Positions 54,331-64,000 of a stretch of 64,000 nucleotides of DNA are shown piece by piece. This stretch comes from Halobacillus litoralis (GTDB lineage: Bacteria; Bacillota; Bacilli; Bacillales; Halobacillaceae). Position 1 is the stretch's first letter; each line of letters starts with the position of its first letter. The notes under the pieces are model-generated. The model made no database searches, was not told the DNA's origin, and saw only the letters and a program-made list of their open reading frames with translations. The stretch spans positions 186,001 to 250,000 of the forward strand of contig NZ_WMEZ01000002.1 of NCBI RefSeq assembly GCF_009856415.1. The letters are read 5' to 3'. The translations under genes were made by a program, and so were the position numbers.

Positions 54331-55701
54331 TTATACATCTCTTCTTAATGCGCTCAGCACATCTATTCTTGTCGCTTTTTTGGCTGGCTTGAGTCCAGAG
54401 AGCATCGCTACACCGATACTGAGTGCCACACAAATCAGCGCTAAGTAAGGAGGGATATAAGATAACTGAATGGCTTCTTCTAATGTCTGGTCGAACACTT
54501 GCTGAATGATTAAAGGCAGCAGCATGTTTATTCCTACACTCACAAGATAGGCGATGACTACACCAACAAAAGCCCCCATCAACCCAATATAGCCACTTTC
54601 CATTAAGAAGATGCTGCGAATCATTTTAGGGTGGCCACCAATGGCTTTCATGATGCCAATATCCTGCGTCCGTTCTGTTACTGCCATGGACATCGTATTG
54701 TAGATGCCAATCGACGCAATCAGTAAAGCGATCGTACCCACGATAACCAATCCTATTTTGATAACAGCAAATACAATGTTGACCTGGTCTAATTCCTCTG
54801 TCACAGAATAGATCTGATACCCTTCATCTTTCAAGTTCTGTGAGAGCTTTTCCACCTGTTCCATGTTTCCTGCAATCACTTGGACATCGCTGTACACCCT
54901 CTCTTGACCCTCGGACTGTAAGGTTTCAATCTCATTTTCTTTCATGTCGGGGTGAAGGGTAGCACCATAGGCTGTTCCTGTGAATGCTTCAATATCCGTC
55001 AACACAGATTCCGAAATGTAAACATCGTTACTAATTTGCCAATCTCGCGCAGGTTCCTCCATAACCCCAACTACTTCTACTGGGAAGGTTTTGGTCTCCC
55101 ATTCGTCACCCTTGTACTGCTCAACTTCAATCTCGATCGTTTGATTTAATAATCCCTCATCCATCCGGTACTTTTCTTTTACAAGACCATTTTGATTAAA
55201 AATCTGATCCTCTGATTCTTCCTCACTCTTTTTATATAAAAGTTGATCCAGGTGGTACCCGATAAGAACTTCATTCTCTTCTTGCGGCATACGCCCCGTT
55301 GATAGATTCAACCCTGATTCTTTTTCTGATAGAAAATCTACAACACTAATCGTTGAACCGCCTGAATAGTCATCATAAAGAACATCCGTTTCTGTCCGCA
55401 ACTGAATTTTGTGAGAGACAGCCTTTACGTTTTCCATCGATTCAAAGGTTTCGATGTCCTCCTTAGTAATTTCAGGACTTTCCCCTTCTTCCATCGACTG
55501 TTTTCCATAAACCGTGACTTCCGTGATCGCCCGGTCCTGCATAATGTCGTTAACGATAAACTTTTGGGCACCGAACCCAACAGATGCAAGGACGATGAGA
55601 AATGCACAACCGATGGCTGTAGCAAGAATTGTCATAAATACGCGTGATTTATTTTTCTTCATGCTCTGTCTGATAAATTGGAATCGGTCTTTCCATTTCA
55701 T
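54331..55701 (-). CDS. ABC transporter permease, MacB/FtsX-like
   Basis: A 456-residue permease with an N-terminal helix (20-45), a large extracellular MacB-type periplasmic-core domain (50-300) and three further helices (about 315-430) in the FtsX fold. Its ATG overlaps the ATPase stop by four bases. Such pairs export peptides or move lipoproteins, and in Bacillus often defend the envelope. No adaptor (MFP) gene is adjacent. Substrate unknown. Confidence 0.88.
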   Translation of the reverse strand: MKWKDRFQFIRQSMKKNKSRVFMTILATAIGCAFLIVLASVGFGAQKFIVNDIMQDRAITEVTVYGKQSMEEGESPEITKEDIETFESMENVKAVSHKIQLRTETDVLYDDYSGGSTISVVDFLSEKESGLNLSTGRMPQEENEVLIGYHLDQLLYKKSEEESEDQIFNQNGLVKEKYRMDEGLLNQTIEIEVEQYKGDEWETKTFPVEVVGVMEEPARDWQISNDVYISESVLTDIEAFTGTAYGATLHPDMKENEIETLQSEGQERVYSDVQVIAGNMEQVEKLSQNLKDEGYQIYSVTEELDQVNIVFAVIKIGLVIVGTIALLIASIGIYNTMSMAVTERTQDIGIMKAIGGHPKMIRSIFLMESGYIGLMGAFVGVVIAYLVSVGINMLLPLIIQQVFDQTLEEAIQLSYIPPYLALICVALSIGVAMLSGLKPAKKATRIDVLSALRRDV

Positions 55702-56396
55702 CGAAACGCCACCTCTCTATCCGCCGCCAAACGCCCATCCTCAAGACGGATGGTCCGCTCAGCTATACGTGCCACTTCTTCATCATGAGTAATGATGACA
55801 AAAGTAATATTCTCTTCTTTGTTCAACTTTTGAATAAAATCCAGCAACTCCTTCTCTGTTTCCTGATCCAAACTCCCCGTAGGTTCATCCGCTAAAATGA
55901 TCGGCGGTTGGACAATGAGGGCCCGAGCTACGGATACACGCTGCTGCTGTCCACCGGATAGTTCGGATGGATAGTGATCGCGAAATGCTTTAAGTCCGAC
56001 TTTGTCGAGCATTTCATTAACTCTTTTCTCCCGCTCCTTTTCAGAAACACCTTTCATTACTAGTGGAAGTTCGATATTCTGGTAGGCGGTCATACTGGGA
56101 ATCAGCTGAAAGCTTTGGAAAATGAACCCCAAATGATTCGCTCGAAACTCAGCCCAGGCAGATTCCTTATAGTCTGTCACTCTCTCATCAGCTATGAAAA
56201 TATCACCTTCCGTCGGCTTAATATAACCGCTCATCAAGTTCAATAATGTTGATTTTCCGGAACCACTCCGTCCTACAATTGATACAATCTCACCCTCTTT
56301 CACCTCAAGATTGATATCTTTCAAAACAGAAACTTCCTGTCTATTATTCTTTTTTCCTACAAAAAACGAATGAGACAACTTCTCCACTTTAATCAA
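55698..56396 (-). CDS. ABC transporter ATP-binding protein, MacB/LolD-like
   Basis: A 232-residue ATPase. Walker [11 protein letters not shown]-loop [19 protein letters not shown], signature LSGGQQQR, Walker [13 protein letters not shown] and H-loop ITHDEEVA are intact and typical of the MacB-LolD group. It overlaps the permease gene by four bases, so the two form one unit. No two-component system is adjacent. Confidence 0.92.
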   Translation of the reverse strand: MIKVEKLSHSFFVGKKNNRQEVSVLKDINLEVKEGEIVSIVGRSGSGKSTLLNLMSGYIKPTEGDIFIADERVTDYKESAWAEFRANHLGFIFQSFQLIPSMTAYQNIELPLVMKGVSEKEREKRVNEMLDKVGLKAFRDHYPSELSGGQQQRVSVARALIVQPPIILADEPTGSLDQETEKELLDFIQKLNKEENITFVIITHDEEVARIAERTIRLEDGRLAADREVAFR

Positions 56397-56561
56397 TGGT
56401 CATTTCCCCCTTCATGTTAACCTTCTACATACAAGACGAAAGAAGCCCCAAAAACATTTCATCTTTTTTGATAGTCGGTAGAAAATTTAGGCTCTATTTC
56501 CCAATTTAGGTCCATCATTAATTGGATGAATAATGTGACTCTTAGTCACATGTAAAAAAAT

Positions 56562-56606
56562 GTAAGACCTGGTCACCCAAAACTTAGATGACCAAGTCTT
56601 ACATTT
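56562..56606. repeat. Long inverted repeat upstream of the ABC operon
   Basis: TGTAAGACCTGGTCA and TGACCAAGTCTTACA pair around a 14-base loop, with A7 before and T7 after, so it can act as a terminator in either direction. It lies about 160 bp upstream of the ATPase start. Its core GGTCATC/GATGACC is shared with the inverted repeat at 54269-54303 on the other side of the operon. Confidence 0.8.
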
Positions 56607-56648
56607 TTTTACATTAACTCACACCTTTTACGTTCCAACAAAACACCA

Positions 56649-56688
56649 AAAAAAACCACAGCTGGAAGGTTAGCCTTCGAGCTGTGGT
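56649..56688 (-). terminator. Terminator of the LacI-family gene
   Basis: ACCACAGCTCGAAGG / CCTTCCAGCTGTGGT hairpin followed by TTTTTTTTGG on the minus strand; the left arm begins in the last codons of the gene. Confidence 0.85.
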
Positions 56689-57707
56689 TTGATTGCTTTT
56701 GTAGAGGAGCGATATTTGATATCGAAGGGAACTATGATCCGCTTCGATGGTTCCTCTTTATTTTTCACTTTTTCAATCAGACACTTGGCTGCCTGGCTGC
56801 CGAGTCCATGAATATGGATATCGACGGTCGTCAACGGAGGCCTTGTAATTTCTGATAAGTACACATTGTTGAAACTGACGATTGAGATATCGTCAGGTAC
56901 GCGTTTCCCGAATTCCTCAAGCATATTCACAACACCGATACTCATGAGATCATCGGCGATCACAATGCCTGTTGGTGGTTTAGGAAGGGCGAATAATTCA
57001 TGCACCGCCTGACGCCCACCGGACTTCAGGAATTCTGTATGAATCCTGTACTCATCCAAGTACGGCAATCCCGCCTCTTCAAGAGCCAATTCATACCCCC
57101 GCATACGATCGATGGTCACAATTCGGTCCTCGGAACCACCGATGAATGCAATACACTCATGGCCCATTCCGATCAGATGATTGGTAATTTCCTTGCCTGC
57201 GCGAATATTATCATTATCCACGTGTGTAATTTCATCCACACGTGCTGCTGGTTTCCCGACGATGACAAAAGGAAAATCCTGTTCCAGCAGAAATTCCATG
57301 ATTGGATCATCCACCTGTGAATAAAGAAGGATGATGCCATCTGTCCGATTGCTGAATACCATGCGCTTGACGGCCTCAAGCATTTCTTCATCTGTTTCTC
57401 CTGTACATAAGAGCATCGAGTAATCAAGCTCATGAGCGACTGCACTGATTCCACGCAATACCTCTGGAAAGAACGGGTTTTGGAGCGCTTTGTCTGCACT
57501 GGAAGGCATGACGACACCGAGCGATTGCGTCGAACGGTTCGCCAGGTTCCTTGCATTGGCATTCGGATGATACCCCATCTCTTTCATGGCTTTTTTTACT
57601 CGCTTTTTCGTGGCTGGGCTGATTCTTGGATGGTCTGCAATGACACGGGACACGGTTGAAGGAGCTACTCCCGCCGCTTTGGCCACTTCTTTAATGGTTA
57701 CCGCCAT
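56670..57707 (-). CDS. LacI-family transcriptional regulator of maltodextrin genes (MalR-like)
   Basis: About 345 residues from the ATG at 57707 (AAGGTG upstream). The N-terminal helix-turn-helix and hinge (TIKEVAKAAGVAPSTVSRVI) and the periplasmic-binding-protein fold are complete. The gene is 3' of the malEFG-like genes and ends at its own hairpin. It is the obvious candidate for binding the GTGAAACCGATTGCAC-type operators near 61462 and 61644, probably released by maltose or maltodextrin. The name rests on context. Confidence 0.85.
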   Translation of the reverse strand: MAVTIKEVAKAAGVAPSTVSRVIADHPRISPATKKRVKKAMKEMGYHPNANARNLANRSTQSLGVVMPSSADKALQNPFFPEVLRGISAVAHELDYSMLLCTGETDEEMLEAVKRMVFSNRTDGIILLYSQVDDPIMEFLLEQDFPFVIVGKPAARVDEITHVDNDNIRAGKEITNHLIGMGHECIAFIGGSEDRIVTIDRMRGYELALEEAGLPYLDEYRIHTEFLKSGGRQAVHELFALPKPPTGIVIADDLMSIGVVNMLEEFGKRVPDDISIVSFNNVYLSEITRPPLTTVDIHIHGLGSQAAKCLIEKVKNKEEPSKRIIVPFDIKYRSSTKAIKPQLEG

Positions 57708-57773
57708 AACTTTCACCTTCTATTTACATACTATGTCCATTGTATCATGAGGACGCTTTCATCTTCTTTTTAT

Positions 57774-57812
57774 TAAAAAAGGAGAACCGGAGGGCTGCTC
57801 CGCTTCTCCTTC
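57774..57812 (-). terminator. Terminator after the MalG-like gene
   Basis: GGAGAAGCGGAG / CTCCGGTTCTCC hairpin followed by TTTTTTAAT on the minus strand, between the malG-like gene and the LacI-family gene. Confidence 0.88.
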
Positions 57813-57830
57813 CAACATATGTCTTCAAGG

Positions 57831-58670
57831 TTATCCCTTCGTGCCCCCTGCTGTCAATCCAGTTACAAAATATTTTTGCAAGGACAAGAACAGCAAAGAA
57901 ATCGGTACGGCGATCAATACAGAACCGGCAGCAAACAATGTGAATTCATTTCCGAACTGATCGGCAATCATTTCATAAAGCCCAACCGCAAGCGTGAATT
58001 TATCTTCCGAACGCAGCAGGATACGAGCCAGGATAAAGTCTGTGAACGGAGTAATAAAAGTAAACAGACAAATGACCGCGATCATCGGCTTTGCAAGCGG
58101 CATAACGATCTGCCAGAAAATACGCATGTTCCCTGCACCGTCCATACGAGCGGATTCATCCAACTCTTTTGGAATGGTGTCCAAATACCCCTTCATCAAG
58201 TACGTATTCATCGGAATCGCTCCACCTGTGTAAACGAGAATCAACGCAAGGTGGGTGTCAAGCAATCCTGTCAAGTTTGCTAATGCATAGATGGCAATCA
58301 ATGCAGCGAAGTTCGGAATCATTTGCAGGATCAAAAAGGTCATCAAACCATTTTTACGACCGACAAAACGGAACCTTGAGAAAGAGTAGGCGGTCATGCA
58401 CACGAGCGCGACAGAAAGCAGCATCGTCAGAACACAAATTTTAATTGTATTCCAATACCAGATCAGATAGTCGCTTTGTGCTGGGTCGAACAATTCTTTA
58501 TAGTGTTTCAATGTTGCATTCTCCGGAATGATCGAGGAACCTGACAAACTGTTCCCCGGGTTAAAGGAAGATCCGACAATCCATAGAATCGGGTATAGGA
58601 TAATCGCGATCATAGCCAAAATTACAATGTACGAAAACGTCAGCTGTAACGCGCGTTGTTTATTTTTCAT
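57831..58670 (-). CDS. Maltodextrin ABC transporter permease (MalG-like)
   Basis: A 279-residue permease with six membrane helices and the EAA loop in ESARMDGAGNMRIFWQIVMP, which docks the ATPase. It starts directly after the MalF-like gene (1 bp between). No ATPase gene is in the cluster; in Bacillus the shared ATPase MsmX energises such importers. C-terminus QKYFVTGLTAGGTKG is typical of MalG. Confidence 0.9.
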   Translation of the reverse strand: MKNKQRALQLTFSYIVILAMIAIILYPILWIVGSSFNPGNSLSGSSIIPENATLKHYKELFDPAQSDYLIWYWNTIKICVLTMLLSVALVCMTAYSFSRFRFVGRKNGLMTFLILQMIPNFAALIAIYALANLTGLLDTHLALILVYTGGAIPMNTYLMKGYLDTIPKELDESARMDGAGNMRIFWQIVMPLAKPMIAVICLFTFITPFTDFILARILLRSEDKFTLAVGLYEMIADQFGNEFTLFAAGSVLIAVPISLLFLSLQKYFVTGLTAGGTKG

Positions 58671-58671
58671 A

Positions 58672-60018
58672 TCACATCATATCCTCTTCTTGGAATGATT
58701 TCGTTCTTCTGAACTGCCACAAAGCTACGGTAATGACGATCAAGGAAAGGATCATTGTAATCGCTGCCGCCTTTCCGTATTGGGCAGAGGTCATCGTCAA
58801 ATTGTAGATCCAGGAAATCAAGATATCTGTTCCACCCGCATTCTGGTTAGGAACAGCCGGACCTCCTCCATTGAAGAGGAAGATGACATTGAAGTTGTTG
58901 AAATTGAACGTGTACTGGGTAATCATGATCGGTGCTGTCGCATACAGGACGAGCGGCAGAGTAATGCCTCTGAACTTCTGGAATATGGAAGCGCCGTCAA
59001 CATCGGCCGCCTCATACAGTTCATTCGGAATCGACTGCAGCACCCCTGTAACCATGGCGAAAATGAACGGGAAGCCTAGCCACGTCTGGATCATGATCAA
59101 AGCAATTTTCGTATACGTTGGATTTGTAAGCCAAGGAATATCACCTAGTCCAAAGACAGCCAGAATATCGCGGTTGATTGTACCGAACGTTTCGTTGAAC
59201 ATCCCTGCAAACACAAGAATCGATACAAAGGCAGGCACCGCCCATGGCAGAATGAAAATCGTACGGATCGTCTTTTGGAAAATGATTCCCTTCTGGTTCA
59301 TCAAAACGGCAAGGAAAATGCCGAGAGCAATTTGTAATGTCGTCGCTCCAAATGTCCAAATCACCGTCCAGGCCAATACACTGAAGAACGTATCACGCCA
59401 AATTGGAATATTGAAAATCTCGACAAAGTTTTGGAAACCGACCCAGTCAACGAGATTCGCAGGTGGTGAGTGATATAAGTCATAGTTTGTAAATGATAAC
59501 AAAACAACGAATAAGATCGGAAAAATAACGACGAAAACAAGCAACAGGAATCCCGGCGTCATCATCAAGTAAGGGAAGCCCCCACCTACCAGGTTTTGAT
59601 ACTGTTGTCTAATAGAGTTTGGTGCTTCGTTAAGGTCTCTTTGTTTTCCCACTTTAAAAGCATCTCTTAAGTTAAACGCATAAACACCTAATCCCAAAAT
59701 GGTGACGATCAAAGTCAATATTCCTTCTACGAGCAACACGATGGAATGATCGTAATTGGGATCGGTTCCAAGCGTAATCAGACCCCAAAATCCGAATTGC
59801 AGCAAGTCGGAAAAGGCTATAAAAAAAGAGGCCATTAAAATGAAAAAAGCAGAACCTTTGAGCCACTGTTTATTATAAAACTGTCCAAAACCAGGAATGA
59901 TCGAGAGCGCTAAAGCAATCTTACGGTGATTGGTCATCCCATGAGGATCTTGTTTTTTATTTTTCTTCGATGGACGATGGCTTCCCTCATAGTTGGACTT
60001 CGGTTGACGTTCCCCCAT
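58672..60018 (-). CDS. Maltodextrin ABC transporter permease (MalF-like)
   Basis: About 448 residues from the ATG at 60018 (AAAGGAG upstream). A basic N-terminus (residues 1-30) leads to about eight membrane helices, with the EAA motif EAADVDGASIFQKFRGITLP near 365. The extra first two helices and about 80-residue N-terminal region are typical of Bacillus MalC/MdxF. It forms the channel together with the MalG-like protein. Confidence 0.9.
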   Translation of the reverse strand: MGERQPKSNYEGSHRPSKKNKKQDPHGMTNHRKIALALSIIPGFGQFYNKQWLKGSAFFILMASFFIAFSDLLQFGFWGLITLGTDPNYDHSIVLLVEGILTLIVTILGLGVYAFNLRDAFKVGKQRDLNEAPNSIRQQYQNLVGGGFPYLMMTPGFLLLVFVVIFPILFVVLLSFTNYDLYHSPPANLVDWVGFQNFVEIFNIPIWRDTFFSVLAWTVIWTFGATTLQIALGIFLAVLMNQKGIIFQKTIRTIFILPWAVPAFVSILVFAGMFNETFGTINRDILAVFGLGDIPWLTNPTYTKIALIMIQTWLGFPFIFAMVTGVLQSIPNELYEAADVDGASIFQKFRGITLPLVLYATAPIMITQYTFNFNNFNVIFLFNGGGPAVPNQNAGGTDILISWIYNLTMTSAQYGKAAAITMILSLIVITVALWQFRRTKSFQEEDMM

Positions 60019-60072
60019 GTTCAATCTCCTTTCTAACTATCCAGCACTTTTTAAGACTTCTCATTGATAAGG

Positions 60073-60102
60073 AAAAGCCATACCCGACAGACGGGTATGG
60101 CT
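60073..60102 (-). terminator. Intercistronic hairpin between malE- and malF-like genes
   Basis: AGCCATACCCG / CGGGTATGGCT perfect hairpin with a five-base loop and TTTTCC tail on the minus strand. A partial terminator or RNA-stabilising element would keep the binding protein more abundant than the permeases, as is usual. Confidence 0.75.
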
Positions 60103-60112
60103 CTGCCCGATC

Positions 60113-61414
60113 TTAGTTACCTGAGTGATTTAACTCAATTTGTGTTTTGATCGTTTCTTGTGCTTCAGTCAACGCATCTTCCGGCTGTGCTTTACCTGTC
60201 GCTACAACTTGTAAAGCTTGTGCCATCGGCTCCCAAACTTCTCCCATTTCTGGAATGTTCGGCATTGGAACCGCGCGCTCAGATTGAACAGCAACCGCAC
60301 GTGCTTTTTCGTTATCCGCAATGATTGGATCCTCGATCAATGATTTCACTGGAGGAATTTCATTCGTTTCTTCATAACGGATTTTCGCGTTTTCTTCGTT
60401 CGTGATCCACTTGATCAACTCTGTCGCCCACTCTTTATTTTCAGAAGCTGCAGACAAGTGCCAGCCTTTCACACCAACGAATGTTTGTGGGTATTCACCA
60501 TTCGGAAGTTTCGGAAGTGGCGCAACGCCGTAGTCAATTCCAGCTTCGTTTAGTGCCTGATACGCCCATGGGCCGTCCATCATAGCAGCAACGTTACCTT
60601 CTTGGAAAAGACCATCTTTCGCAGATCCGCCGCTTTCGCCAACGATTCCGGATGGGAAGACTTCCTCATACCATTTCTGGATATACTGGGCACCTTCAAC
60701 AGCGCCTTCGTTGCTCAAACCAAGATCTTGAGGATTCAAAGCTCCACCTTCTTCACCGAAAACATAGCCACCATAACCAGCCATGATGGAGTTACCGAAG
60801 TAGAAGTTATCCCATAGAGCTAAGAAACCGTATTGGTCACCACTATTGAACTCTTTAGAGAATTCGAATAGTTCATCAAAGTTTTCAGGTACTTCTGTCA
60901 TATGTTCTTTGTTATAAATGAAAACCGGTGTTTCTGTAGACTTTGGAAGTCCATAAAGGTTTCCATCGTATGTTTGTGCTTGGATGGAAGCTTCTGTATA
61001 AAGATCTGTCACAGAGCTGTCCACTTCAATTGGAGAAAGCAGACCTTCGATTGCGAACTGACCGATTTGGTCATGTGGCAATGTCAAAACATCAGGGCCT
61101 GTCCCAGCCGGTCCATCAAGACGAAGCTGTTCGCCCATTTTCGTAGCCATATCCAACTCTTTGAATTCTACTTCAATGCCATGTTCCTCTTCGAAACTAG
61201 CAATCGCAGGCTCAAGACCGACACCTTTTTCTTTATCTTCCCAAACGACAAGCTTTTCAGGTTTTTCAGGCATGCCGTCCTCTGAGGATTCAGAAGATGT
61301 ATCATCACTACCAGAATCTCCTCCACTCGCTTCCTCTTCACGATCCGGCGCACACGCAGCCAGCATCGCAACTGTAAGAAAAGCGATAAACAATAAGCTC
61401 AACCACTTTTTCAT
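60113..61414 (-). CDS. Maltodextrin-binding lipoprotein (MalE-like)
   Basis: A 433-residue solute-binding lipoprotein. Signal peptide 1-20 with lipobox LAAC at Cys21, an acidic Ser/Glu/Asp linker (25-50) and then a family-1 binding protein fold (KLVVWEDKEKGVG start, ALAWEGP-like GPWAYQALNEAG). It catches maltodextrins for the MalF/MalG-like permeases encoded after it. A sigma-A promoter, a cre-like site and a LacI-type operator are visible upstream. GGGGGAG precedes the ATG at 61414. Confidence 0.92.
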   Translation of the reverse strand: MKKWLSLLFIAFLTVAMLAACAPDREEEASGGDSGSDDTSSESSEDGMPEKPEKLVVWEDKEKGVGLEPAIASFEEEHGIEVEFKELDMATKMGEQLRLDGPAGTGPDVLTLPHDQIGQFAIEGLLSPIEVDSSVTDLYTEASIQAQTYDGNLYGLPKSTETPVFIYNKEHMTEVPENFDELFEFSKEFNSGDQYGFLALWDNFYFGNSIMAGYGGYVFGEEGGALNPQDLGLSNEGAVEGAQYIQKWYEEVFPSGIVGESGGSAKDGLFQEGNVAAMMDGPWAYQALNEAGIDYGVAPLPKLPNGEYPQTFVGVKGWHLSAASENKEWATELIKWITNEENAKIRYEETNEIPPVKSLIEDPIIADNEKARAVAVQSERAVPMPNIPEMGEVWEPMAQALQVVATGKAQPEDALTEAQETIKTQIELNHSGN

Positions 61415-61461
61415 ACTTAACTCCCCCTAATAGATTCCTAATGGATATGCCACACAATCTA

Positions 61462-61477
61462 GTGAAACCGATTGCAC
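61462..61477. promoter_or_regulatory. LacI-type operator 1 (malE side)
   Basis: GTGAAACCGATTGCAC, an imperfect palindrome centred on CG, lies just downstream of the malE-side -10 hexamer, where repressor binding would block transcription. Confidence 0.65.
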
Positions 61478-61491
61478 ACATCTTGATTCTA

Positions 61492-61519
61492 ATTATACAA
61501 ACTAAAAATAGATTTGCAA
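61492..61519 (-). promoter_or_regulatory. Sigma-A promoter of the malE-like operon
   Basis: TTGCAA, 16-base spacer, TATAAT on the minus strand, about 78 bp upstream of the malE-like start codon. Confidence 0.8.
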
Positions 61520-61530
61520 GCGTTTTCTTG
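61514..61530. promoter_or_regulatory. cre-like site over the malE -35 region
   Basis: TTGCAAGCGTTTTCTTG fits the CcpA consensus WTGNAARCGNWWWCA with one mismatch and overlaps the -35 hexamer, so catabolite repression of the operon is likely. Confidence 0.6.
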
Positions 61531-61568
61531 TAAAATATTAAAATTGTGTTTCACTATTGATAATAGTA

Positions 61569-61585
61569 CGTTAACGCTTTCACAT
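61569..61585. promoter_or_regulatory. Second cre- or operator-like site
   Basis: The minus-strand sequence TGAAAGCGTTAACG is close to the cre consensus and to LacI-family operators, in the middle of the divergent promoter region. Confidence 0.5.
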
Positions 61586-61590
61586 TTTCA

Positions 61591-61617
61591 TTGACTTCCC
61601 TCCCTATCTTCTATAGT
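61591..61617 (+). promoter_or_regulatory. Possible promoter of the GH13 gene
   Basis: TTGACT, 15-base spacer, TATAGT on the plus strand; the spacer is short, so this is tentative. Confidence 0.45.
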
Positions 61618-61643
61618 TTTATTTAGTAGAAATGCATATTTAT

Positions 61644-61659
61644 GTGCAAACGATTGTTC
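61644..61659. promoter_or_regulatory. LacI-type operator 2 (GH13 side)
   Basis: GTGCAAACGATTGTTC resembles operator 1 in inverted form and lies right before the ribosome site of the GH13 gene, allowing joint control of both divergent units. Confidence 0.6.
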
Positions 61660-61670
61660 AGAAAGGATGA

Positions 61671-63413
<1,743 letters not shown>

Positions 63414-63430
63414 TGTAGAGGAGTCTTTCC

Positions 63431-64000
63431 ATGACTCAAGCTAAAAAAATGACGCTGTTCGCGCTCACATGGCCGATCTTCATTGAAGTTCTGCTTCACA
63501 TGTTGATGGGCAATGCCGATACACTCATGCTCAGTCAGTACTCCGACGAGGCCGTAGCGGCCGTCGGGGTCTCCAACCAAATCCTTTCTGTCGTGATCGT
63601 CATGTTCGGATTCGTCGCAACCGGGGCAGCGATCTTAGTTGCCCAAAACCTTGGGGCCCAACAAAAGAAAGAGGCAGGGAGCATCACCGTCACGTCACTC
63701 AGTGTCAACTTGTGGTTTTCCCTTCTTCTCAGCTTCGGCCTCTTTGTATTCAGCGAACAGATCCTGAATGTGATGGATCTGCCACCCTCTTTGATGGGAG
63801 ACGCCACCGACTACATGAACATTGTCGGCGGACTTATTTTCGTCCAGGCGATGCTTATGACGATCGGAGCGCTTTTACGAAGCTATGGTCACACGAAAGA
63901 TCCGATGTATGTCACGATCGGCATGAACATCCTGAACGTCATCGGCAACTACTTTGTCATTTTCGGGCCGTTCGGAATGCCCGTCTTTGGAGTCGAAGGG
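63431..64000 (+). CDS. MATE-family efflux transporter, N-terminal part (cut by window edge)
   Basis: From the ATG at 63431 (AGAGGAG seven bases upstream) 190 residues are visible before the window ends. Five to six membrane helices and the start TLFALTWPIFIEVLLHMLMG, followed by NADTLMLSQYSDEAVAAVG and LLRSYGHTKDPMY, match the DinF/NorM-type MATE family, which exports drugs or metabolites using Na+ or H+. It begins 17 bp after the GH13 gene and may be cotranscribed. Confidence 0.9.
   Translation, partial: MTQAKKMTLFALTWPIFIEVLLHMLMGNADTLMLSQYSDEAVAAVGVSNQILSVVIVMFGFVATGAAILVAQNLGAQQKKEAGSITVTSLSVNLWFSLLLSFGLFVFSEQILNVMDLPPSLMGDATDYMNIVGGLIFVQAMLMTIGALLRSYGHTKDPMYVTIGMNILNVIGNYFVIFGPFGMPVFGVEG

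Noticed and set aside
60073-60102. Riboswitch between malE and malF genes
   Set aside because: It is a simple perfect hairpin of 11 bp without any additional conserved aptamer structure.

Overview
The window looks like the chromosome of a Bacillota member of the Bacillaceae, most likely a moderately halophilic genus such as Halobacillus or a close relative. Evidence: gene order through the cccB-ftsE-ctpB-minJ, prfB-secA-hpf, fliT-fliS-fliD, csrA-fliW-flgL-flgK-flgN-flgM-yvyF-comF and degV-degU-degS-yvyE-tagO blocks follows Bacillus subtilis; Shine-Dalgarno sites are strong AGGAGG-type; sigma-D- and sigma-B-like promoters are readable; exported proteins are acidic. The genus is an inference. 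No rRNA, tRNA, CRISPR array, prophage or transposase was seen.

Layout. 1-6.3 kb: a partial heme A synthase family gene, a membrane hydrolase-like protein, a haloacid dehalogenase, a four-PAS GGDEF diguanylate cyclase, a Fur-boxed siderophore-uptake ATPase and small unknowns. 6.4-13.2 kb: minJ, ctpB, ftsE, cccB, a YitT-family gene and galU, in the B. subtilis order except that ftsX is not beside ftsE; its place holds a terminator and an array of 56-bp palindromic repeats. 13.3-18.7 kb: prfB with its programmed +1 frameshift, secA, hpf and two small unknowns. 18.7-31.8 kb: late flagellar genes, including a flaG split by a -1 shift exactly at a TTTAAAC heptamer, an AT-rich 1323-residue glycosyltransferase/TPR/glycosyltransferase/methyltransferase protein beside flagellin, and the csrA-fliW-hag control circuit with a visible CsrA site in the hag leader. 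31.8-40 kb: comFC, comFA, degV, degU, degS, a YigZ-family gene, an LCP ligase and tagO.

40-56 kb is accessory: an APC permease, a large modular secreted nuclease, a second LCP protein, small conserved proteins, a secreted GH13 amylase flanked by duplicated beta-sandwich modules, catalase, a SEC-C protein and a MacB-like ABC pair bracketed by related inverted repeats. 56.6-64 kb is a maltodextrin locus: LacI-type regulator, MalG, MalF, MalE-like lipoprotein and a divergent cytoplasmic GH13 enzyme, with cre-like and LacI-type operator sites between the divergent genes, then the start of a MATE exporter.

Working together: the secreted amylase could supply maltodextrins to the MalEFG importer and the intracellular GH13 enzyme; DegS-DegU, ComF, FlgM, FliW and CsrA form the motility/competence/exoenzyme control hub usual in Bacillus; TagO and the LCP proteins would build and attach wall glycopolymers. 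The most unusual points are the lone ftsE with its repeat array, the flaG frameshift at a slippery heptamer, and the giant flagellar-locus glycosyltransferase.
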